Below the pieces are notes generated by a model that worked only from the letters and a program-made list of their open reading frames with translations, made no database searches and was not told the origin of the DNA. 64,000 nucleotides of DNA from Comamonadaceae bacterium (lineage in GTDB: Bacteria > Pseudomonadota > Gammaproteobacteria > Burkholderiales > Burkholderiaceae_C). Positions 36,481-45,926 of the stretch are shown here, one piece after another. Where the stretch lies: positions 1 to 64,000 of the forward strand of contig JAIXRJ010000036.1 of NCBI GenBank assembly GCA_027485235.1. The letters are read 5' to 3'. Each line of letters starts with the position of its first letter. Positions within the stretch are counted from its first letter, which is position 1. The position numbers and the translations under genes were made by a program.

Positions 36481-38016
36481 ATGCGTTGTGACAAGACCGC
36501 CGCCTGGCATCAACTGCAGCTACACGCCGAGGGCTTTGCTGGATTCGATTTGCGCACGGCCTTTGCCGCCGATGCACAACGCGCGGCCAGTTTGAGCCAG
36601 TCAGCGCCGCATGTGTTTGCGGACTTGTCCAAAAACCACACCGATGCCGCCACCGAAGCTTTGCTGATTGAGCTGGCCCGTCAGACGGGATTGGCCGCGC
36701 ACCGCGATGCGATGTTCCGAGGCGAGGCCATCAACCACACCGAAGACCGTGCCGTCATGCATTGCTTGTTGCGCCAACCTGAGGGCTCTTTGCAAGGCGA
36801 CCTGGCCAAGCCGCTGGCCCTGGTGCATGCCACGCTGCAGCCCATGCTGGCCTATGCCGAGCAGGTGCGCGTCGATGCGCAGATCACCGATGTGGTGAAC
36901 ATGGGCATTGGGGGCTCGGACTTGGGCCCGCAGATGGCGGTGCTGGCGTTGCAAGATTTTGTGGTCGAGGGCAAGCGCTTTCATTTCGTGTCCAACGTGG
37001 ACGGCCACGAGTTGGCGGGTGTGCTCAAGGGCCTGAAGGCCGAGAACACATTGTTCTTGATCGCGTCCAAAACTTTCACCACCCTCGAGACCATGACCAA
37101 TGCGCGCTCAGCGCTGGCTTGGTTCAAGGCCCAGGGCGGTGCAGATGTGTCGCGCCACTTTGCGGCACTCACCACCAATGTGTCGGCAGCGGCCGCGTTC
37201 GGCATCACCACCACCTTTGGGTTTTGGGACTGGGTGGGCGGGCGTTATTCGATGTGGTCGGCCATCGGCCTGCCAGTGGCGATTGCCGTGGGTGCACAAG
37301 GCTTCAAAGACCTGTTGGCCGGAGCGCATGCGATGGACCAGCATTTCCAGCATGCCCCGCTGGAGAGCAACTTGCCCGTGCGCTTGGGCCTGCTCGACGT
37401 TTGGTACCGCAACTTCTTGAACTACACCAGCCGCTCCATTGCGCCGTACCACAGCGCTTTGCGCCGGGTGCCTGCGTATCTGCAGCAGCTGGAGATGGAG
37501 AGCAATGGCAAGCGTGTGGACCGCAACGGGCAAGCGCTGCCGTATGGCACCTCGCCGGTGTTGTGGGGCGAACCGGGCACCAACGGGCAGCACGCTTATT
37601 TTCAGATGCTGCACCAGGGCACGGACATCGTGCCGCTGGAATTCATCGCGGTCAAAAAGCCCACGCACAGCCTGAAAGACCACCATGAGTTGCTCTTGGC
37701 CAATGTGATTGCGCAAGCCCAGGCCTTGATGTTGGGCAAGTCAGACGCCGGTGGGCACAAACACTTCACCGGCAACCGGCCCAGCACTTTCTTGTTGCTC
37801 GAAGAACTCACGCCTGCCAGATTGGGGGCATTGATTGCTTTGCAAGAACACCGGGTGTTTGTGAGCGGTTCGGTTTGGGGCATCAACAGCTTTGACCAAT
37901 GGGGGGTGGAGCTGGGCAAGGTGCTGGCCAAAGACATCCACGCGCGCATTGTGTCGGGTGATGCATCGGGCCTGGATGCGTCCACGGCGGCCCTGCTCGA
38001 TCGCGTGCGCAGCTGA
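36481..38016 (+). CDS. pgi: Glucose-6-phosphate isomerase
   Basis: Interconverts glucose-6-P and fructose-6-P. The VNMGIGGSDLGPQM and ASKTFTTLETMTN motifs, the FGFWDWVGGRYSMWSAIGL signature and the C-terminal SFDQWGVELGK are all present over 511 residues. One base separates it from tal. Together with zwf opposite, it forms a sugar-phosphate hub. Confidence 0.96.
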   Translation: MRCDKTAAWHQLQLHAEGFAGFDLRTAFAADAQRAASLSQSAPHVFADLSKNHTDAATEALLIELARQTGLAAHRDAMFRGEAINHTEDRAVMHCLLRQPEGSLQGDLAKPLALVHATLQPMLAYAEQVRVDAQITDVVNMGIGGSDLGPQMAVLALQDFVVEGKRFHFVSNVDGHELAGVLKGLKAENTLFLIASKTFTTLETMTNARSALAWFKAQGGADVSRHFAALTTNVSAAAAFGITTTFGFWDWVGGRYSMWSAIGLPVAIAVGAQGFKDLLAGAHAMDQHFQHAPLESNLPVRLGLLDVWYRNFLNYTSRSIAPYHSALRRVPAYLQQLEMESNGKRVDRNGQALPYGTSPVLWGEPGTNGQHAYFQMLHQGTDIVPLEFIAVKKPTHSLKDHHELLLANVIAQAQALMLGKSDAGGHKHFTGNRPSTFLLLEELTPARLGALIALQEHRVFVSGSVWGINSFDQWGVELGKVLAKDIHARIVSGDASGLDASTAALLDRVRS

Positions 38017-38086
38017 GCGCAACAGGGCTTGGGCCCTGTGCTTTAAGTGATAAGGGCTCATCGGGGTCGGCGCATAAACTGGCCCC

Positions 38087-39400
38087 ATGAAGCCCTCCCT
38101 CGACCGCCTGCTGCAAAGCATTGAAGCCAAGCGCGATGAAGTCGTTGCGCTCACACAAGACCTGGTGCGTATTCCCACCATCAACCCGCCCGGCGATGCC
38201 TACGAGGCCTGTGCGCACCTGATCGGGGAGCGTCTGTCGCGCAAGGGCTTTGCTGTGGACTATGTGCGCGCCCTGGGTGCGCCCGGCGACAGCAACAGCC
38301 ACCCTCGTATCAATGTGGTGGCGCGCTGGCAAGCACCTGAGCCCGGCGAATGTGTGCACTTCAACAGCCACATCGATGTGGTCGAGACCGGGCCGGGCTG
38401 GACCTTTGAGCCCTTCGGTGGACAAGTGGCCAACGGACGCGTGTATGGCCGAGGGGCCTGCGACATGAAGGGCGGGCTGGCGTCGAGCATCATCGCCTGC
38501 GAGGCCTTGATTGAGTCGGGCTTGCCTTTGTCAGGGGCGCTGGAAATCAGCGGGACGGTGGACGAAGAATCGGGCGGATTTGCCGGTGTGGGTTATCTGG
38601 CCGAGCGGGGTTATTTCAGCAAGCCACGCGTGCACCATGTGATCATTCCCGAGCCTCTGGGGGTGGACCGCATTTGCCTGGGGCACCGGGGCGTGTGGTG
38701 GGCCGAGGTCGAAACGCGTGGGCGCATCGCACACGGGTCCATGCCGTTTTTGGGCGACAGCGCGATCAACCACATGAGCGCGTTCATCCATTTGCTCGAG
38801 ATGCAACTGCAACCGCGCTTGCGAGGCCGCAAGACGGCAGAACCGGTCGAGCCGCCGGGCGCACGCGTGAGCACCCTCAACATCAACAGCATCCATGGTG
38901 GCCAAGTCGAGCAGCGCTACAGCAACGATGAGCGTGGCTGGCCCACGGGCGACTTGCCTGCGCCCGTGGTGGCCCACCTGTGCAAGGCGGTGCTGGACAG
39001 GCGATTCATCGCCGAAGAGAACCTGGAAGCCGTCAAACAAGAGATTGTGGACATGCTGGAAGAGCTCAAGCGCACGCGGCCAGGCTTTGACTACGGCATC
39101 CGCGACATCATGGGTTTTGTGCCCACCGCCACGCCCAAGGACGCGCCGGTGGTGGACGCCACCGCGCGCGCGATTGCCCGTGTACTGGGGCGAGAGCCCA
39201 GTTACATCGCCAGCCCCGGCACCTACGACCAAAAGCACATCGTGCGCAGTGGCCAGTTGCGTGACTGCATCGCCTATGGCCCCGGTATTTTGGATCTGGC
39301 GCATCAGCCCGATGAATATGTGGGCATCGCGGAACTGGTGGATTCGGCCAAGGTCATGGCTTTGGCGGCCTTGACATTGACGGGTCGACACGGCATCTGA
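38087..39400 (+). CDS. M20 family metallopeptidase (ArgE/DapE-like)
   Basis: Di-zinc amidohydrolase of 437 residues. Metal/catalytic segments NSHIDVV, RGACDMKGG, and TVDEESGG are visible, with the small dimerisation domain starting near GRIAHGSMPF. It resembles ArgE/DapE/acetylornithine deacetylase and carboxypeptidase relatives. The substrate is not assignable since no arg or dap genes adjoin it. Confidence 0.85.
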   Translation: MKPSLDRLLQSIEAKRDEVVALTQDLVRIPTINPPGDAYEACAHLIGERLSRKGFAVDYVRALGAPGDSNSHPRINVVARWQAPEPGECVHFNSHIDVVETGPGWTFEPFGGQVANGRVYGRGACDMKGGLASSIIACEALIESGLPLSGALEISGTVDEESGGFAGVGYLAERGYFSKPRVHHVIIPEPLGVDRICLGHRGVWWAEVETRGRIAHGSMPFLGDSAINHMSAFIHLLEMQLQPRLRGRKTAEPVEPPGARVSTLNINSIHGGQVEQRYSNDERGWPTGDLPAPVVAHLCKAVLDRRFIAEENLEAVKQEIVDMLEELKRTRPGFDYGIRDIMGFVPTATPKDAPVVDATARAIARVLGREPSYIASPGTYDQKHIVRSGQLRDCIAYGPGILDLAHQPDEYVGIAELVDSAKVMALAALTLTGRHGI

Positions 39401-39410
39401 CCGCTGTTGC

Positions 39411-39434
39411 GTGGGCCCGCGTCCCGTGCGATGG
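39411..39434. repeat. Degenerate REP-like element
   Basis: GTGGGCCCGCGTCCCGTGCG followed by ATGG resembles the GTGGGAGC-GC-CCCGTGCGCGATGG element of this genome with several changes. It sits just after the M20 gene stop. Confidence 0.5.
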
Positions 39435-39499
39435 GGATTTTCAGGAATGGTGGAGAGTCACGGTGTCTCACGTTGCTCTGGTTTTTTGAGAGCACCCTG

Positions 39500-39514
39500 T
39501 GTAAATTATTTACA
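39500..39514. promoter_or_regulatory. Palindrome upstream of M23-bactofilin genes
   Basis: TGTAAA, a three-base centre TTA, and TTTACA form a perfect 15-base palindrome at the head of an AT-rich stretch (39497-39560). It lies about 170 bases before the M23 gene. A regulator site is plausible but the factor is unknown. Confidence 0.5.
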
Positions 39515-39685
39515 CTTAATTATTCATTTAATTCTTAAAAATTCCTATTTAAGACCACATCAAGTGGCATGAGTTCCATTAAGATATGCCGCTGGTGAAC
39601 CAGTCTGCGTGCTGTCTGGCATGGCTTGGCTGATCTTGATGGGCTCGGTGACGGGGACATCCAACAATAACCCCCGGGAGAATGT

Positions 39686-40639
39686 ATGCAATTGATTTGG
39701 GTGTCTGGGCCCACCGCCCGGGTGATCGCTGTGTCCATCACGGCGCGCAAGGTGCTTTTGTTTGTGATGGCCATGGCACTGACCTTGTTGTCCTTGGGCT
39801 CGGTTTTTCACTTGATCGGTCTGCGTGTCGCCGTGGAATACGCCCCCGAGTTGGCCCAACGCATGGGCGGGGTCACCAGTCAAGCAGAGCAATTGAGATT
39901 GGAGGCCGATTACCGCTCCAAGTTGGAAAGTCTGTTCGGTCAAATGACGACGGTCACGGACCGCTTGCGGTTGATCGAAGACCAGAGAAAGACCTTTTTG
40001 CAACGCTTGGGCATTGAGGCCCTCAAGCCAGGCCATGGGCAAGGCAAAACAGAAGCGGCCCAAGGCAGGGGGGGGCCTTTGAAGGCCTTGCCGTTTTGGT
40101 ATTCCCGCCATGCTGATCTGAGCACTGAACTGGAGGCGACCGCAGCGCAGCTCCAGGCCTTGGAGCAAGCCCTGCTTGAGAAGCACGAAATATGGCAGCG
40201 CGATGCAGAGCGCATCGTCACCTTGCCAACGGCCTTGCCGCTCAAAAGCGACTTTTCGATCACCAGCGGTTTTGGTGTGCGCGCAGACCCGATGACGCAC
40301 CAGCCCAGCATGCATGAGGGCATTGATTTTGTGGCCCCGATCGGAACGCCCGTTCACGCCACTGCGGCTGGCAAAGTGCTGCGCTCTGGCCGTGCCGGTG
40401 CTTACGGTGAAATGATCGAGGTGGCGCATGCCGATGGCTTTGTGTCACGTTATGCCCATTTGAGTGTTCGGCAAGTCCAAGAGGGCGACCCCGTCCAACG
40501 GGGTCAAGTGATCGGTTTGTTGGGCAATACCGGACGGTCAACGGGACCGCATTTGCATTACGAAGTGGCTTATCAAGGGCAAGTCATGCACCCTGCTCAA
40601 GCTTTCGCGACTTGGGCACGGCTGCATCTGAAGCCTTGA
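39686..40639 (+). CDS. M23 family metallopeptidase linked to bactofilin
   Basis: Membrane-anchored peptidoglycan hydrolase (317 residues): one transmembrane helix at about residues 20-48, a coiled-coil-like region (about 70-175), then a LytM domain. Zinc ligands in HEGIDF and HLHYEV and the YAHLS histidine are present, so it should be active. GGGAG precedes the ATG. It lies 26 bases upstream of a bactofilin gene, an arrangement seen widely for cell-shape modules. Confidence 0.9.
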   Translation: MQLIWVSGPTARVIAVSITARKVLLFVMAMALTLLSLGSVFHLIGLRVAVEYAPELAQRMGGVTSQAEQLRLEADYRSKLESLFGQMTTVTDRLRLIEDQRKTFLQRLGIEALKPGHGQGKTEAAQGRGGPLKALPFWYSRHADLSTELEATAAQLQALEQALLEKHEIWQRDAERIVTLPTALPLKSDFSITSGFGVRADPMTHQPSMHEGIDFVAPIGTPVHATAAGKVLRSGRAGAYGEMIEVAHADGFVSRYAHLSVRQVQEGDPVQRGQVIGLLGNTGRSTGPHLHYEVAYQGQVMHPAQAFATWARLHLKP

Positions 40640-40665
40640 ATGTGTGGTGATGTCAGGAGACAAAA

Positions 40666-41112
40666 ATGTTCGGATCGAAAAAAAACAGCACGCCTTTGGT
40701 CAAGAGTCTTGAACGGTTTGACACCCTCATTGGGCGGCAAACCGAGATTCATGGCACCTTGCGCCTGATGCAAAGCGTGCGCATCGATGGCAAGGTGATT
40801 GGCAACATCGAAGCTCCCAAAGAGCAGGCCATCACGGTGGTGGTGGGGCCCGAGGGGGAGATTCAGGGCGACGTGTGTGCCAGCCGTGTGATCGTGGCGG
40901 GCAAGGTCTCTGGCAACATCGATGCCTATGAGCGGGTCGAGTTGTTGGGCAGCGCCCTGGTCCATGGCGATGTGAAATACGCTTCGATGGCCGTTGAACA
41001 CGGTGCCCGCTTGCTGGGCTTGATGTTGCAGGTGGATGCGTCTCAAGCCAAGCTGCAACCCGACCATGCCCAGAACGCCATTCGCAAAGCACAGGCCACA
41101 GGTCCGTCTTGA
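40666..41112 (+). CDS. Bactofilin (polymer-forming cytoskeletal protein)
   Basis: A 148-residue protein with the bactofilin beta-helix core (LRLMQSVRIDGKVIGNIEA ... EGEIQGDVCASRVIVAGKVSGNIDA) flanked by short disordered ends. Bactofilins polymerise without nucleotide at the membrane and position cell-wall enzymes. The adjacent M23 peptidase is the likely partner. AGGAG lies just upstream of the ATG. Confidence 0.92.
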   Translation: MFGSKKNSTPLVKSLERFDTLIGRQTEIHGTLRLMQSVRIDGKVIGNIEAPKEQAITVVVGPEGEIQGDVCASRVIVAGKVSGNIDAYERVELLGSALVHGDVKYASMAVEHGARLLGLMLQVDASQAKLQPDHAQNAIRKAQATGPS

Positions 41113-41199
41113 GGTTTTTTGACCCCTTTGCGCGCTGTTTGCTGCCTTGCACGGTTTCAAACCGCCTGGGGGATCTGTGAAATTCATTATCATGGCAGG

Positions 41200-41973
41200 A
41201 TGACATTCCTCGCCATCGACGTGGGCAACACCCGTCTGAAATGGGCCCTGTACGAGCGCCCGCACCCCCAAGCACATTTGCTGGCGCAGGGTGCTGAATT
41301 CCTGGAAAACATCGACCGCTTGGCGGACGGCCCCTGGGCCGAGCTGCCTGAGCCTGAGCGCATGCTGGGCTGCATTGTGGCGGGAGACGCCATCAAGCGC
41401 CGTGTTCAGGAGCAAATGGATCTGTGGGACGTTGTACCACATTGGGTGGTCCCCAGTGCCTCTGAAGCCGGCTTGACCAACGGCTACGATCACCCCTCGC
41501 GTTTGGGCTCTGACCGCTGGGTGGCCATGATCGGTGCCCGTCAGCGCATGCTGGCCCAAGGCCCGGCCAGGCCTTTGGTGGTGGTGATGGTGGGCACCGC
41601 GGTGACCGTGGAGGCCATTGACCCCGATGGCCGCTTCCTGGGTGGCCTGATCTTGCCCGGTCACGGCATCATGCTGCGCGCTCTGGAGTCGGGCACCGCC
41701 GGCTTGCATGTGCCCACTGGTGAAGTGCGGGCCTTTCCCACCAACACCAGCGATGCATTGACCAGTGGCGGTACTTTTGCCATTGCGGGGGCCTGCGAAC
41801 GCATGGTTCAGCACCTGCGTGAGCACACCGGGCAAGAGCCCCTGTGTGTGATGACCGGCGGCGCCGGCTGGAAGATGGCGCCCAGCATGTCCTTGCAGTT
41901 CGAATTGCTGGACAACCTGATTTTTGATGGCCTGCTGGCCATGGCCGATCAGCGCTTCAACGTCACAGCCTGA
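41200..41973 (+). CDS. coaX: Type III pantothenate kinase
   Basis: First step of coenzyme A synthesis. The N-terminal [11 protein letters not shown] phosphate motif, the [10 protein letters not shown] segment, [15 protein letters not shown] and the SGTAGLHVP motif are diagnostic. It is 257 residues long. No birA fusion or neighbour is present. Its last 25 bases overlap the 3' end of the convergent TetR gene. Confidence 0.93.
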   Translation: MTFLAIDVGNTRLKWALYERPHPQAHLLAQGAEFLENIDRLADGPWAELPEPERMLGCIVAGDAIKRRVQEQMDLWDVVPHWVVPSASEAGLTNGYDHPSRLGSDRWVAMIGARQRMLAQGPARPLVVVMVGTAVTVEAIDPDGRFLGGLILPGHGIMLRALESGTAGLHVPTGEVRAFPTNTSDALTSGGTFAIAGACERMVQHLREHTGQEPLCVMTGGAGWKMAPSMSLQFELLDNLIFDGLLAMADQRFNVTA

Positions 41974-42647
41974 TCAGAGCCCGGTGCGGCGTGGTCGTTG
42001 TAGGCCACGGTCAGTGCATGCAAGTGCGCCTGCAACTCGGGGCTGGCCATGTAGGGTGTGAGCAGCGCCAGCACATGCTTGGCGCCTCGGCTCAAGGCCA
42101 AGCCCGCACTGGCGGGCTCCAAGGCCTGGCGAGGGTTGCGCACATACTCATAGCTCAACCAATAGGTGACCATCACCGACATGCTGGCGGACAAGGTCTC
42201 GACGCTGTCGGCGTCGATGCGCATCAGGCCTGCTGCGGCCAAAGATTCGAGCAAGTGCCTGAATGCCAGGGTCTTGCGTTCCAGCACAGCGTGGAAATGC
42301 GTTTCCAGGTGCCGGTTACCGGACAAGAGGTTGTTCAGGTCGCGGTACAAGAAGCGGTGGTTCCACACCTGTTCAAACAAGGAGTGCAAGAAAAACCAAG
42401 CGTCTTCCACGTCGTGCACATCGGCGGCGGCGTCCAACAGGTCCAGCATGGCGCTTTCGTAAGCGTCAAACAGGTGGTTGACCAGGGCGTCCTTGGACGG
42501 GAAGTGGTAGTAAAGATTGCCCGGGCTGATGTTCAGTTCGGAAGAGATCAGCGTGGTGGACACGTTGGGCTCGCCAAAGCGGTTGAACAAGGCCAGTGTG
42601 ACCTGCGCGATGCGCTCGGCGGTGCGGCGTGGGGCTTTCTTGGCCAT
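41949..42647 (-). CDS. TetR family regulator, PhaD-like
   Basis: A 232-residue regulator whose N-terminus ([39 protein letters not shown]) closely follows the PhaD pattern of pseudomonads. PhaD controls granule-protein genes in response to a polyhydroxyalkanoate intermediate. The next gene upstream encodes a phasin-like protein, which supports a role in storage-polymer metabolism. The 3' end overlaps coaX by 25 bases. Confidence 0.88.
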   Translation of the reverse strand: MAKKAPRRTAERIAQVTLALFNRFGEPNVSTTLISSELNISPGNLYYHFPSKDALVNHLFDAYESAMLDLLDAAADVHDVEDAWFFLHSLFEQVWNHRFLYRDLNNLLSGNRHLETHFHAVLERKTLAFRHLLESLAAAGLMRIDADSVETLSASMSVMVTYWLSYEYVRNPRQALEPASAGLALSRGAKHVLALLTPYMASPELQAHLHALTVAYNDHAAPGSDQAVTLKR

Positions 42648-42668
42648 GGACGGGTCCGCGCAGAAGGC

Positions 42669-43184
42669 TCAGACTTTGCGTGCTGTGCGGCTGGCCGGGG
42701 TCTTGGCGGCGGATTTGGCGCTTGTCTTGGCGGCTGTTTGGGTGGCGGTTCTGACCGTCGTTCGGACGGCTTTGGGGGGCGTTGTGGTGGCCTTGGCCAA
42801 TTGCGCTTCCAGTTGTGCCACGCGCTCGGTCAGGGCTTGCAGGTCGTACAGCGTGGGGATGCCCAGACGTTCCAGGGCTTTGCCCACCCGGTCTTCAAAC
42901 AGGTGTTCCAGCCGGTCGATCCGCACATGGGTTTGTTGGCCAAAATCACTGGCCAGATGGCTCAGGCGCTCGGTGGCTTCTTGCAAACGCTGTTGGGCTT
43001 GGGCCTGGCTTTTGCGCTGGAAGGCCAGGCCATCGTTGACCAGGGCCTCGATGGCTTTGCTGCCCTGCTCTTGTGCTTTGGCCATGGCCCCCAAACCAGC
43101 CAACCAAATCTGGTGGGTCGGGGCGGTTGCCGTGTGGCTGTCGGCGGTGTTTTTGGCGGTGTCTGAGGCTCGGGATCTGGCCAT
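42669..43184 (-). CDS. Phasin-like granule-associated protein
   Basis: A 171-residue PhaF/PhaI-type protein: an amphipathic phasin helix region (about residues 22-75, IWLAGLGAMAKAQEQGSKAIEALVNDG), a coiled-coil part with heptad leucines, and an Ala/Lys/Thr-rich tail (VRTTVRTATQTAAKTSAKSAAKT) like the histone H1-like tail of PhaF. Such proteins coat polyhydroxyalkanoate granules and may tether them to DNA. The PhaD-like gene follows 21 bases downstream. Confidence 0.85.
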   Translation of the reverse strand: MARSRASDTAKNTADSHTATAPTHQIWLAGLGAMAKAQEQGSKAIEALVNDGLAFQRKSQAQAQQRLQEATERLSHLASDFGQQTHVRIDRLEHLFEDRVGKALERLGIPTLYDLQALTERVAQLEAQLAKATTTPPKAVRTTVRTATQTAAKTSAKSAAKTPASRTARKV

Positions 43185-43341
43185 GAAAGAACTCCTGAAT
43201 GGTCTGGGACTTTAACCCGAGTGCGGGCGCATTGCTCCTAAAATCTCGGCATCGGCCGCAAACTGCAGCCTTTTTCTTGCACAGAGCTGGGGCTGGGAGA
43301 TGCCTTGTGACAAGGAAGGGTCATCCTCACACCAAGGCACC

Positions 43342-44238
43342 ATGAAAATTCTTCTTTTCGGCAATAACGGCCAGGTCGGCTGGGAGCTGCAGCGCAGCTT
43401 GGCCCCTTTGGGTGAAGTGATCGCTTTGGACCGTCAAAGCGCCCCCCTGTGTGGCGACCTGTCCCAGCCGGAGGCGCTGGCACACACAGTGCGCACCCTG
43501 CGGCCTGATGTGATCGTCAATGCCGCTGCCCACACCGCCGTCGACAAGGCCGAGTCCGAACCCGAACTGGCCCGCAAGCTCAACGCCCTGGCCCCTGCGG
43601 CCTTGGCGCAGGCGGCGGCCGAAGTGGGGGCTTGGCTAGTGCATTACTCGAGTGACTACGTGTTCAACGGCGAAGGCCAGACGCCTTGGCAAGAAAGCGA
43701 TGCCACGGGGCCGCTGAGTGTCTACGGCCAGACCAAGCTGGAAGGTGAGCGGGCCATTGCGGACAGTGGCTGCCAACATTTGATTTTTCGCACCAGCTGG
43801 GTGTATGCCGCACGCGGCGGCAATTTTGCCCGCACCATGCTGCGCCTGGCACAAGAGCGTGAGCGCCTGACGGTGATCGATGACCAACGCGGCGCACCCA
43901 CTGGCGCAGACCTGATCGCCGATGTGTCGGCACACGCCATCCGTCAGGCCTTGAGCGCGCAGGACGCGCAGCTGTCGGGCATTTACCACTTGGTGGCGGC
44001 GGGCGAGACCAGCTGGCATGGTTATGCCGTGCATGCGATTGAGCGGGCACGGCAAATCAAGCCCGAGGCGTCCTGGACAGTGCTCGAGATCGCCCCCGTG
44101 CCCACCTCGGCGTTTCCAACCCCGGCGCGCCGTCCTTTGAACTCGCGTTTGAACACGCAGCGCTTGCAAAACGCATTTGGTCTGAGCTTGCCTGCTTGGC
44201 AAAACGGCGTGGACCGGCTGCTGGCCGAGATCCTGTGA
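43342..44238 (+). CDS. rfbD: dTDP-4-dehydrorhamnose reductase
   Basis: NADPH-dependent last step of dTDP-L-rhamnose synthesis. Rossmann motif GNNGQVG (residues 7-13) and YGQTK catalytic pair are present, with AAAHTAVDKAE and SSDYVFNG typical of RfbD. The protein has 298 residues. rfbA, rfbB and rfbC are not adjacent, so it is separated from its pathway partners here. Confidence 0.9.
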   Translation: MKILLFGNNGQVGWELQRSLAPLGEVIALDRQSAPLCGDLSQPEALAHTVRTLRPDVIVNAAAHTAVDKAESEPELARKLNALAPAALAQAAAEVGAWLVHYSSDYVFNGEGQTPWQESDATGPLSVYGQTKLEGERAIADSGCQHLIFRTSWVYAARGGNFARTMLRLAQERERLTVIDDQRGAPTGADLIADVSAHAIRQALSAQDAQLSGIYHLVAAGETSWHGYAVHAIERARQIKPEASWTVLEIAPVPTSAFPTPARRPLNSRLNTQRLQNAFGLSLPAWQNGVDRLLAEIL

Positions 44239-44299
44239 GTGCGACACGCTTGCGGCACAATCCTTTTTCACAAAATGAACTTTTGACACCCCACGCCCC

Positions 44300-45199
44300 A
44301 TGACCGACACCCTTGCTGCCTCCACCGTTGCACCGCATGACCAAGCCCAGATCCTGGCGCAGGCCATGCCCTACATCCGCAAGTTCCACGGCAAGACCCT
44401 GGTCATCAAATACGGCGGCAATGCCATGACCGACCCGGCCCTGCAGCAAGCCTTTGCCGAGGACGTGGTGCTGCTCAAACTGGTGGGCATGAACCCGGTG
44501 GTGGTGCACGGCGGGGGGCCGCAGATCGAAACGGCCCTCAAGCGCTTGGGCAAAACCGGCGAATTCATCCAGGGCATGCGCGTGACCGACGCCGAAACCA
44601 TGGAAGTCGTGGAGTGGGTGCTGGGCGGTGAAGTGCAGCAAGACATCGTGGGCATGATCAACCGCGCGGGCGGCAAGGCCGTGGGCCTGACGGGGCGCGA
44701 TGGCGGCCTGATCCGCGCCAAAAAACTGCGCCTGGTGGACAGCCAAGACCCGAGCAAAGAACACGATGTGGGCCAAGTGGGCGAGATCGAAAGCATCGAC
44801 CCGTCCATCCTTCAATGCTTGCAAGACGACGCCTTCATTCCGGTGGTCAGCCCGATCGGTTTTGGCGTGAACAACGAAAGCTACAACATCAACGCCGATG
44901 TGGTGGCCGCCAAACTGGCCGCCGTGTTGCAAGCCGAAAAACTGCTCATGCTCACCAACATCCGCGGTGTGCTCGACAAAGAAGGCCACTTGCTCACCGA
45001 TCTGACGCCCAGCCGCATCGACGAGCTGTGCGCCGACGGCACCATCAGCGGCGGCATGATCCCCAAGATTGCCGGGGCGCTCGATGCGGCCAAGAGCGGC
45101 GTGAATGCCGTGCACATCATCGACGGCCGGGTGCCGCATGCCATGCTGCTCGAGGTGCTGTCCGAGCAGGCGTTTGGCACCATGATCCGCAGCCGCTGA
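44300..45199 (+). CDS. argB: Acetylglutamate kinase
   Basis: Phosphorylates N-acetylglutamate in arginine synthesis. The VIKYGGNAM phosphate loop, VHGGGPQIE and the C-terminal [27 protein letters not shown] are diagnostic. The N-terminal helix ([21 protein letters not shown]) is the type found in arginine-sensitive hexameric enzymes. 299 residues. Confidence 0.96.
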   Translation: MTDTLAASTVAPHDQAQILAQAMPYIRKFHGKTLVIKYGGNAMTDPALQQAFAEDVVLLKLVGMNPVVVHGGGPQIETALKRLGKTGEFIQGMRVTDAETMEVVEWVLGGEVQQDIVGMINRAGGKAVGLTGRDGGLIRAKKLRLVDSQDPSKEHDVGQVGEIESIDPSILQCLQDDAFIPVVSPIGFGVNNESYNINADVVAAKLAAVLQAEKLLMLTNIRGVLDKEGHLLTDLTPSRIDELCADGTISGGMIPKIAGALDAAKSGVNAVHIIDGRVPHAMLLEVLSEQAFGTMIRSR

Positions 45200-45247
45200 A
45201 GTCGCCGGCGTCGAGGTCATCGAAGAAAAATAAAGCAAGGGGGAGAC

Positions 45248-45868
45248 ATGTCCGAACACGAAGACCACAGCGAAGCGCTGGCCGAAGCTGGCGCGCCGGC
45301 ACGCAAACGCCCCCGTCCGGGCGAGCGCCGTTTGCAAATTTTGCAAACGCTGGCCGCGATGCTGGAGGCCCCGGGTGCCGAGCGCGTGACCACCGCCGGC
45401 TTGGCGGCCAAGATCGGTGTCAGCGAAGCGGCCCTGTACCGACACTTTGCCAGCAAAGCGCAGATGTTCGAGGCCTTGATCGACTTCGTCGACCAGTCGG
45501 TGATCGGCCTGATCCGCCAAGTGACCGACCGTGAACCCGTGGGCCCCAACCAGGCCATGCGCATCGTGGCCTTGCTGCTGCAGTTTGCCGAGAAAAATCC
45601 GGGCATGAGCCGCGTCATGACCGGTGACGCGCTGGTGCTGGAACACGAGCGTTTGCAAGAACGCATCAATTTGCTGTTCGACAAGATCGAAGCGCAGCTG
45701 CGCCAGTCTCTCAAAGGCATGGCCTCGGACACGCCATCGGCCGATGCCCAAGTGCAAGCGTCGGTGCTGGTGGCCTTCATGCAAGGGCGTTTGCAGCGTT
45801 TTGCGCGCTCGGGCTTCAAACGCCTGCCCTCAGAGCATTTGCAGGCCGCGCTGTCGCGGATGCTCTGA
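45248..45868 (+). CDS. slmA: Nucleoid occlusion factor SlmA
   Basis: TetR-fold protein (206 residues) that binds DNA sites and prevents FtsZ assembly over the nucleoid. Recognisable: RRLQILQTLAAMLE, the HTH VTTAGLAAKIGVSEAALYRHFASKAQMFE, and the C-terminal QGRLQRFARSGFKR. GGGGGAG lies before the ATG. argB-slmA adjacency is common in Burkholderiales. Confidence 0.92.
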   Translation: MSEHEDHSEALAEAGAPARKRPRPGERRLQILQTLAAMLEAPGAERVTTAGLAAKIGVSEAALYRHFASKAQMFEALIDFVDQSVIGLIRQVTDREPVGPNQAMRIVALLLQFAEKNPGMSRVMTGDALVLEHERLQERINLLFDKIEAQLRQSLKGMASDTPSADAQVQASVLVAFMQGRLQRFARSGFKRLPSEHLQAALSRML

Positions 45869-45926
45869 GCTTTTCAGCGGTGGCCGCGGCCCTGTCTGGC
45901 CGTTGGGCCGGTACGCGGCCACCGCC

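Noticed and set aside
44057..45784. 575-codon minus-strand frame over rfbD, argB and slmA
   Set aside because: It crosses three well-supported genes on the other strand and has no recognisable domain.
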